From Candidatus Omnitrophota bacterium (lineage in GTDB: Bacteria; Omnitrophota; Koll11; Duberdicusellales; 4484-171): a stretch of DNA of 9,468 nt. The translations under genes were made by a program, and so were the position numbers. Shown piece by piece: positions 5,018 to 9,468 of this stretch (its first letter is position 1; every line of letters starts with the position of its first letter). Location: contig JAIPHQ010000019.1 of the NCBI GenBank assembly GCA_021735115.1, forward strand, positions 1-9,468, written 5' to 3'. The notes under the pieces are model-generated. The model had not been told where the DNA came from. It did no database searches and worked only from the letters and a program-made list of their open reading frames with translations.

Positions 5018-5529
5018 GAAGATATATTTTTATCCTTCATTTTAATTAAAAGCCATTGTTTTTTTGGCTTAAATCTAATTAAAGCAAAATTACCTTTTAA
5101 TCTTTTACCTTGAAGCTTAAATTCCATTTGTCCTTTTTGATAGCTCTCTTCAATTTTTATTTTCTTTCCTGCTTTATCCTTTTTTATGTTTTGATAAGTG
5201 CCTTTATCCCAAATCATTACCGTACCGGCTCCGTAATGGCCCTTAGGGATTGTTCCTTCAAAGCTTGCATAAGCAAGTGGATGATCCTCGGTCTCAACTG
5301 CCAGGCGTTTATCGGCAGGGTTAAGGGATGGGCCTTTCGGTACCGCCCAAGATTTAAGCACTCCTTTAATCTCTAAGCGAAAATCATAATGAAGCCGGCT
5401 AGCTGCATGTTTTTGGATCACAAATAACGGCTGCTTATTTTTTCTTGCCGTTTTTTCTGCTTTTGGCTCTGGACTTTCTTTAAAATCTCTTTTGTTTTTA
5501 TATTTATCTAAAGAAAATTTATCACTCAT
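5014..5529 (-). CDS. Stand-alone LigD-type DNA 3'-phosphoesterase
   Basis: The 171-residue product is a single phosphoesterase domain, the module that in LigD removes 3'-phosphates and 3'-ribonucleotides at DNA ends before non-homologous end joining. It opens with the family N-terminus (LDKYKNKRDFKESPEP). The catalytic set known from Pseudomonas LigD is complete and shifted by one position: His41, His47, Asp49 and Arg51 (in KHAASRLHYDFRLE) and His83 (EDHPLAYASFEG), followed by IPKGHYGAGTVMIWD. No ligase, polymerase or Ku gene is in the window, so it is a free-standing form as found in many bacteria and archaea. The ATG at 5529 has a GAGG about 8 bases upstream. The gene is divergent from the AsmA-like gene and upstream of the rubrerythrin-like gene; I could not define its promoter. 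Confidence 0.92.
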   Translation of the reverse strand: MSDKFSLDKYKNKRDFKESPEPKAEKTARKNKQPLFVIQKHAASRLHYDFRLEIKGVLKSWAVPKGPSLNPADKRLAVETEDHPLAYASFEGTIPKGHYGAGTVMIWDKGTYQNIKKDKAGKKIKIEESYQKGQMEFKLQGKRLKGNFALIRFKPKKQWLLIKMKDKNISS

Positions 5530-5576
5530 GCTTTACCTCAATTCTTATCTGGGAAACAAAAAATTAAAAAAATTCA

Positions 5577-5620
5577 TTTAAAAATTATCGTTTAATATGG
5601 TATTATCATTGTAGTATTAT
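5577..5620 (+). promoter_or_regulatory. Promoter region of the AsmA-like gene
   Basis: Two overlapping candidates are present. TTTAAA (5577-5582), 18 bases, then TATTAT (5601-5606) with TGG just before it as an extended -10; or TTTAAT (5591-5596), 18 bases, then TATTAT (5615-5620). The first resembles the TATGGTATATTAT element in front of the PQ-loop gene and is my preference. Confidence 0.4.
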
Positions 5621-5643
5621 TTAAATAATTTAAAAGGAGCAAA

Positions 5644-6399
5644 ATGGTAATAAGATTAAAGACACTTTTTTCAGTTTTTTTTATACTAATAGTTATAATT
5701 TTTCTTTTTATCGGCTTAAAAAATATTATCCTCGGCCGTATTTTAGAAGACGCAATTGAAAAAGCCTACGGCCTTGAAATTGCAGTAGGTGATCTCGATG
5801 TCTCTTTTACCGGCTCACACGCCAGAATGAAAAACGTAACAATCTACAATCCGCCTCAATTTAAAAAAAGAGAGTTAGCCTTTTTACCGGTAGTTAATAT
5901 TTATTTTCGGCCGCTTGAATATTTTTCGACAAAAAAATTTAAAGTTTACTTTTTAAATGTTGAAATTGACAGATTAACAATTATTAAAAATGAAAATAGA
6001 AATATTAATTTAAAAGTTTTAGACCAATTAAGAATAGAAAAACAAAAAGAATTGGGAAAAGATTTAATTGAGATCAAAGAACCAAATAAATTAGAAATTG
6101 AGATGCTTCATCTGGTTATCGCTGATGTCTATTATATTGACAACACCCGCCCCGAAAGGCAAATTGTAAAACGCTATAATCTTGACTTTGACCAAGGTTT
6201 CCAAAATGTAGATAGCTTTGAAGATATCGGCCACTTAATTACCTATAACATTATTTCTCAAACTAAGCTGGGAAAAACCTTAGATATAACCATTACCCCT
6301 TTAGCAGAGAATGTAAAAGATATCGTTGTACTACCGGGAAAAATTGCAACCAGTACTTTAAAGAGTGTGTTTGGCCTACCCTTTATTTTTAAAAAATAA
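5644..6399 (+). CDS. AsmA-like protein with N-terminal membrane anchor
   Basis: The 251-residue product has one N-terminal membrane helix (about residues 8-25) after a basic start and is otherwise predicted to lie on the periplasmic side. The segment after the anchor follows the AsmA pattern: ILEDAIEKAYGLEIAVGDLDVSF, then MKNVTIYNPPQF (compare the usual L-x-x-V-x-V-x-N-P-P-x-F), a strand-rich stretch with FLNVEIDRLTI, and the E-N-R-N-I-N-L motif. AsmA-type proteins are large bridge-like lipid carriers or envelope proteins; this one is much shorter than AsmA (about 600 residues) and would hold only the N-terminal strands, so full transport function is doubtful. AAAGGAG lies 5-6 bases before the ATG. 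Its last 24 bases overlap, tail to tail, the end of the opposite-strand gene, with no terminator between them. Confidence 0.65.
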   Translation: MVIRLKTLFSVFFILIVIIFLFIGLKNIILGRILEDAIEKAYGLEIAVGDLDVSFTGSHARMKNVTIYNPPQFKKRELAFLPVVNIYFRPLEYFSTKKFKVYFLNVEIDRLTIIKNENRNINLKVLDQLRIEKQKELGKDLIEIKEPNKLEIEMLHLVIADVYYIDNTRPERQIVKRYNLDFDQGFQNVDSFEDIGHLITYNIISQTKLGKTLDITITPLAENVKDIVVLPGKIATSTLKSVFGLPFIFKK

Positions 6400-6900
6400 T
6401 TTCGTAGCACCAGCCAATTCAATGAGGCCAAAGGCAAGATAACTCAATAAAGTTATCCAGAGCCCATAGGCGATTTTTACGTTTAAAACTAATTTATCTA
6501 AATCAGTAATATTAATTTTATATATGGCTCCGGCAAAAATCGCAACACAAATTAACCCAATTAATAGTTTTACCAACTTTTTATTTTTAAAACCAATTGA
6601 GATAAAAAATAATGCTATAGCCAATAAGGGTACAATCCAGATAAGGAAACTTTTTTTATCAGCATTATTTATTTGTGGCTTAAATATTTTAATGATACTA
6701 ATCATAAAACGAGAATCTTGGCTATTAGCTAAAATTGGCACCTGAAATCCGCTGACGGCACTGATATTAGCTTGAGCTTTACCGGTCAGCAACTTCGAAA
6801 CTTTTCCCATTGTCTCTGATTCAACTGAGACCCAAGGTAAAAAGAAAGAAACAAAAATAATCACAACCAACCCTAAGCGAATAAGCTTCAATCCCTTCAT
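6376..6900 (-). CDS. Four-helix membrane protein, unknown function
   Basis: The 174-residue product has hydrophobic segments at about residues 7-24, 85-103, 109-128 and 145-165, and a roughly 60-residue loop between the first two that begins LPWVSVES and is likely outside the cytoplasm. This layout (one helix, soluble loop, three helices) is seen in various uncharacterised bacterial membrane proteins, but I recognise no family or catalytic motif. It is the last gene of the leftward operon, 33 bases after the hydrolase gene. The ATG at 6900 is preceded by CT and a run of eight Gs behind six As, an unusual ribosome site that also is a slippage-prone tract. The 3' end overlaps the convergent AsmA-like gene by 24 bases. 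Confidence 0.7.
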   Translation of the reverse strand: MKGLKLIRLGLVVIIFVSFFLPWVSVESETMGKVSKLLTGKAQANISAVSGFQVPILANSQDSRFMISIIKIFKPQINNADKKSFLIWIVPLLAIALFFISIGFKNKKLVKLLIGLICVAIFAGAIYKINITDLDKLVLNVKIAYGLWITLLSYLAFGLIELAGATKLFFKNKG

Positions 6901-6933
6901 AGCCCCCCCCTTTTTTGTTTTAAAGACAACTTA

Positions 6934-7794
6934 TCAATTAATATCTTTAATAAAATTCCTTACAATCTGTAAAAATAAATTAGGTTTTTCTAAATGATGG
7001 ATATGGGATGAATTAGGTAATACTGCCATCGAAGCATTCTGAAAAGCCATTTGATAATCTTTAACTGTCTTTACTCCAGCCTCATCATAATCACCGCAGG
7101 TAAGTAAAACTGGTTGCTTAATCTTATTGAGTTTAGGCAATAAATCATAATTTTTAAGGGTCCCTGTGATTGTAAATTCGCTCGGTCCCCACATAGTTAA
7201 ATAAACATCCATATTTAACTGAGAAAAGGCATCTTCTAAATATTTAGGCCAGGGCCGAAGGCGGCATACATGTTTTTGGTAATAAGCCATCATTGTTGAT
7301 TCATACTTTTTACCATAATCCTTTTTCTTTTCCGCTTTTTCAATTATTTTTCTTAAATTAGGAGCTAAATTGGCAATGTTTTCTCTTTGATCGGCGTGCC
7401 AACGGGGGCTGCTCAGATAAGGCCCAGAAAGAATCAGCCCTTTGACCCCGCTTGGTTTTTTTTCTAAAAGGTAAGAACAAGCAAGCATTGTGCCCCAGGA
7501 AAAACCCATAAGATATATTTCTTTTAAACCTAATTTTTCTCTGACTTGACTAAGTTCTTCTATATAGTTTGTAACTGAATAATAAGATTTATCAGCAGCC
7601 CTGTCGCTTCTTCCGCAACCTAGTTGATCGTAAAAATAAACTGGACGTTTATCAGAAAGTTTTTTTATAACTTCCGGCATCGAAAGAAATCCTGGTCCAC
7701 CGTGTAAGACTAATAATGGTATTTCCTTTTTATTTTCTCCGTAAACCGAATACCAAATCTTACCATTTTCTGTATCAATAAAATCTTTTTTCAT
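6934..7794 (-). CDS. Prolyl-iminopeptidase-type alpha/beta hydrolase
   Basis: The 286-residue product is an alpha/beta hydrolase of peptidase family S33. It shows the HGGPG oxyanion motif (residues 31-35), YDQLGCGRSD (55-64), the nucleophile elbow GFSWG with Ser99, a cap region (about 125-205), the acid Asp237 (CGDYDEA) and His264 (NSSHIHHLEKP). The order and the DQLGCGRSD box are typical of prolyl iminopeptidases, which release N-terminal proline from peptides; related members cleave other amides or esters, so substrate is not certain. There is no signal peptide, so it is cytoplasmic. The start overlaps the stop of the upstream membrane-protein gene as ATGA and has no Shine-Dalgarno of its own, which indicates translational coupling. 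It is the third gene of a four-gene operon with three membrane proteins. Confidence 0.88.
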   Translation of the reverse strand: MKKDFIDTENGKIWYSVYGENKKEIPLLVLHGGPGFLSMPEVIKKLSDKRPVYFYDQLGCGRSDRAADKSYYSVTNYIEELSQVREKLGLKEIYLMGFSWGTMLACSYLLEKKPSGVKGLILSGPYLSSPRWHADQRENIANLAPNLRKIIEKAEKKKDYGKKYESTMMAYYQKHVCRLRPWPKYLEDAFSQLNMDVYLTMWGPSEFTITGTLKNYDLLPKLNKIKQPVLLTCGDYDEAGVKTVKDYQMAFQNASMAVLPNSSHIHHLEKPNLFLQIVRNFIKDIN

Positions 7795-8228
7795 TTTTTA
7801 ATAAATTTATTTTTTTTCATTTTTACAATATCAACTATTATCAGGATTATTCCCGCTAAAGTAAACAGCGAAAGCCAAATATTTATAAAAAGAAGGCCAA
7901 ATTGTGATTTCCCGGTTGTAAAAAATTGTGCATATTCTTCTGGGGCATCCTTCCAGATAGTCTCAGGTATAAGCTCATAAAAAAAATTAATTACAAAAAA
8001 ATTTAAGGCTAAAAGCCAGGTTAAAGAGATCCCAATTATTGAAAGAGACCTCTCCGGATAAAGTTTATAAATTCTTAAACTAAAAAAAATACAAACTAAT
8101 CCAAAAATTAAAGCAAGAGCAACTATAGGAAAAAAATCTAAAGAGAAGCCTAAGACAACTATCCAACTAATAGAACCAATTATTATCCCTCCCAAAGAAC
8201 CAATCATTGCCAATTTATTAATTTTCAT
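7791..8228 (-). CDS. Four-helix membrane protein, unknown function
   Basis: The 145-residue product has hydrophobic segments at about residues 7-28, 32-53, 62-84 and 109-134, with a short loop carrying KDAPEEYAQFF before the last helix and a basic C-terminus (VKMKKNKFIKK) that should face the cytoplasm. I recognise no family. The ATG at 8228 has a strong AAGGAGG. Its first 11 bases overlap the end of the zinc-ribbon membrane gene, and its stop overlaps the start of the hydrolase gene (ATGA), so it is locked between the two in one operon. The tight coupling suggests the products are needed together, perhaps as a membrane complex with the hydrolase, but that is inference. Confidence 0.72.
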   Translation of the reverse strand: MKINKLAMIGSLGGIIIGSISWIVVLGFSLDFFPIVALALIFGLVCIFFSLRIYKLYPERSLSIIGISLTWLLALNFFVINFFYELIPETIWKDAPEEYAQFFTTGKSQFGLLFINIWLSLFTLAGIILIIVDIVKMKKNKFIKK

Positions 8229-8631
8229 CTCGGCCTCCTTTTTTAATTAACTTTGTTTTACATCTATAACAACAACCAGTATGTAAGGTATAGTTAATGA
8301 ATCTAGAATTAAATACTTTTTTGCAATTCGGGCAAACTAAGCCATAGTCTCGCATTCTATCTTTTATCGTTTTAAAAATAAAAAATAAATTAGCCCCTAA
8401 TATCCCCATAAAAATAATTATAAAGGCAGTCTCTAGCCCCTGGCTCAATTGCTCAATAAAACCTCCTATGGCAACACAGCCAAATAAAAACATAAAAAAT
8501 AAAACCAACCATACCCCTGAGGCTCTATTCTCTTCTTTCCGGCAACTTAGATACCGGCTTCTTAACTCTGCCACCGATATTGGCCAATCTACTTTAGTGT
8601 ATTTGTACTGTTTTTTATTGTTTTTTTCCAT
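8218..8631 (-). CDS. Two-helix membrane protein with C-terminal zinc ribbon
   Basis: The product has 137 residues from the ATG at 8631; a GTG directly before it (8634) would add one residue, and neither has a clear ribosome site. A hydrophilic N-terminus of about 38 residues is followed by two membrane helices (about residues 39-59 and 66-86) and a C-terminal zinc ribbon, CPNC (Cys100/Cys103) and CYRC (Cys121/Cys124), with KLIKKGGRDEN at the end. Both ends should face the cytoplasm. I recognise no named family; zinc ribbons on small membrane proteins often mediate protein or nucleic-acid contact. It is the first gene of the four-gene operon, 25 bases from the predicted transcription start, which makes the weak ribosome site notable. 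It overlaps the next gene by 11 bases. Confidence 0.72.
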   Translation of the reverse strand: MEKNNKKQYKYTKVDWPISVAELRSRYLSCRKEENRASGVWLVLFFMFLFGCVAIGGFIEQLSQGLETAFIIIFMGILGANLFFIFKTIKDRMRDYGLVCPNCKKVFNSRFINYTLHTGCCYRCKTKLIKKGGRDEN

Positions 8632-8662
8632 CACTGATTAAGGCTAAAAATCCCTACTTTTA

Positions 8663-8691
8663 ATTATAACTAGCTTATATTGGATTTGCAA
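8663..8691 (-). promoter_or_regulatory. Promoter of the four-gene membrane/hydrolase operon
   Basis: Minus-strand TTGCAA (8686-8691), a 17-base spacer and a perfect TATAAT (8663-8668). Transcription would start near 8656, about 25 bases before the first start codon. Confidence 0.75.
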
Positions 8692-8709
8692 CTAGCAAAA
8701 AACCTGCTT

Positions 8710-8730
8710 TTCCCACCTACGCGGTGGGAA
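8710..8730 (-). terminator. GC-rich hairpin after the right-edge gene
   Basis: TTCCCACC (8710-8717) pairs with GGTGGGAA (8723-8730) around a 5-base loop, an 8-bp stem that stands out in AT-rich DNA. It lies 10 bases beyond the stop at 8741. On the minus strand the T-run (TTTTTT) begins 8-9 bases after the stem, so it is a likely but not textbook terminator; it separates this gene from the operon promoter at 8663-8691. Confidence 0.55.
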
Positions 8731-8740
8731 TTAGCCCCAA

Positions 8741-9468
8741 TCAACTAATTACCACTGAGGCAGATTTATCAAAAGGATTTGTGCGAATTGCTAAAGAGAA
8801 AAGATAAGGATAACTTTGTTTTAAGTGTTCGGTGTAATCAATCCATTCGCCGATTAAGTTTTGATAGGATCGCTTTATATCTTTAGCCAAATGTTCTAAA
8901 TCTGTCTGAGGTAGATCCGCAAAGTTATTTCTCTTAGATAACTCTTCTGCTAAATGGAAAACAGCCCAAAGAGTATCGGTAAAGGAATCATGTTCTAGTA
9001 AATTAGGATTTTCTAACAAGTTAACTAAAAAAGTGCGCTTTGTAACTAAAGTATTGCGTAATTCCTCCAAACCAGCTCTGCTTATAGCAATATCACTATC
9101 ATAGCGGTATAAATATTTCTTAAGACGACTAAATTCCTTATTGGTCCAATCATTGCTAACTAACAAATGATTAGAAATATCTTTGACTCTTTTATCAAAA
9201 GCGGCAATTTGTTTTAATAAATTTGTTCCCACTTCACTAAAAAAAACACCAATTACCATATTCAGCTTTTTAATTAACATTTGTTTTTCCCGCTGAACCA
9301 ATAGCTGGTGGATGATTAGGGTCACCAGTAGAACTTCTAGGAAAACAAACCCAATATCTCCGATCAAATAAATAAAGATATGATGCATGTCTCTAAAAAT
9401 AAGATAATGAACAAAATAAACAAAAGCTGATAAAAAAATTAACCCTAAACCTAAAAACAATTGCCATT
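8741..9468 (-). CDS. Two-helix membrane protein with long cytoplasmic helical domain (5' end cut by window edge)
   Basis: At least 241 residues are visible. The frame is open to the window edge (TGG CAA TTG before FLGLGLIF), so a TTG start at 9460 is not needed; an ATG one or two codons beyond the edge would give a start like M-x-W-Q-L. Two membrane helices (about residues 5-22 and 29-53, counted from TTG) flank a short loop with RDMHHIFIYLIGDIGF, a conserved-looking His-His motif. The remaining roughly 185 residues are helical and charged (KLNMVIGVFFSEVGTNLL, then several amphipathic helices) with no enzyme motif. I have the impression of a widespread uncharacterised family but cannot name it. 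The gene is followed by the hairpin at 8710-8730 and is not obviously part of the next operon. Confidence 0.72.
   Translation of the reverse strand, partial: WQLFLGLGLIFLSAFVYFVHYLIFRDMHHIFIYLIGDIGFVFLEVLLVTLIIHQLLVQREKQMLIKKLNMVIGVFFSEVGTNLLKQIAAFDKRVKDISNHLLVSNDWTNKEFSRLKKYLYRYDSDIAISRAGLEELRNTLVTKRTFLVNLLENPNLLEHDSFTDTLWAVFHLAEELSKRNNFADLPQTDLEHLAKDIKRSYQNLIGEWIDYTEHLKQSYPYLFSLAIRTNPFDKSASVVIS

Noticed and set aside
5110..5376. 88-codon plus-strand frame opposite the phosphoesterase gene
   Set aside because: Antisense shadow of a well-conserved enzyme gene.
5616..5629. 14-base perfect palindrome ATTATTTAAATAAT upstream of the AsmA-like gene, possible operator
   Set aside because: Composed only of A and T in very AT-rich DNA, where several such palindromes are expected by chance; no second copy or known regulator motif.
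6524..6745. 73-codon plus-strand frame opposite the four-helix membrane gene
   Set aside because: Antisense shadow; no ribosome site, and its hydrophobicity reflects the complementary membrane codons.
1..9468. Mobile element, phage remnant, CRISPR array or toxin-antitoxin pair
   Set aside because: No transposase, integrase or phage gene, no spaced direct repeats, no attachment-site duplication next to the tRNA, and no recognisable toxin or antitoxin.

Overview
The window is AT-rich bacterial DNA (my visual estimate is about one third G+C) with tightly packed genes, strong Shine-Dalgarno sites (GGAGG-type), sigma70-like promoters and simple hairpin terminators. The gene content (yebC-ruvC-ruvA, RNase H with a C4 zinc-ribbon coiled-coil partner, a lysidine-type tRNA-Ile, thioredoxin, a rubredoxin-containing ferritin-like protein, a LigD-type phosphoesterase, an AsmA-like protein and a lipobox lipoprotein) fits a Gram-negative-type bacterium with an anaerobic or microaerophilic life. 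An uncultivated phylum such as Omnitrophota is a guess from overall style, not something the sequence proves.

Layout. Positions 1-2602 hold one leftward (minus-strand) series: tRNA-Ile2(CAT), a C4 zinc-ribbon coiled-coil protein, RNase HI, YebC, RuvC and the first codons of RuvA at the window edge. The last five genes are spaced by 2-32 bases or overlap by ATGA, so they look like one transcription unit for RNA:DNA hybrid removal, translation quality and Holliday-junction resolution. An imperfect 7-base tandem repeat lies between the tRNA and the zinc-ribbon gene. Positions 2672-3647 hold a second leftward unit: a good promoter, a 54-codon gene easily missed by length cut-offs, a basic coiled-coil protein and thioredoxin, closed by a terminator whose hairpin contains the trxA stop codon. 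A rightward gene for a small three-helix PQ-loop (SemiSWEET-like) protein diverges from it.

Positions 4004-4943 hold a leftward pair, a reverse-rubrerythrin-like protein and a small coiled-coil lipoprotein, ended by two hairpins in tandem; the first carries the lipoprotein stop codon in its loop and the second is a bidirectional terminator shared with the PQ-loop gene. A stand-alone LigD 3'-phosphoesterase gene (5014-5529, minus) and an AsmA-like gene (5644-6399, plus) diverge from each other. The AsmA-like gene overlaps, tail to tail, the last gene of a four-gene leftward operon (6376-8634): a zinc-ribbon membrane protein, two multi-pass membrane proteins of unknown role and a prolyl-iminopeptidase-type hydrolase, with a clear promoter at 8663-8691. 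The right edge holds most of a two-helix membrane protein with a long helical cytoplasmic part.

Most of the window is ordinary housekeeping and small accessory genes. No phage, transposon, CRISPR array or defence system is visible. The most unusual items are the heptamer repeat, the G8 tract in front of the 6900 start codon, the stop-codon-in-hairpin terminators and the unassigned four-gene membrane operon.
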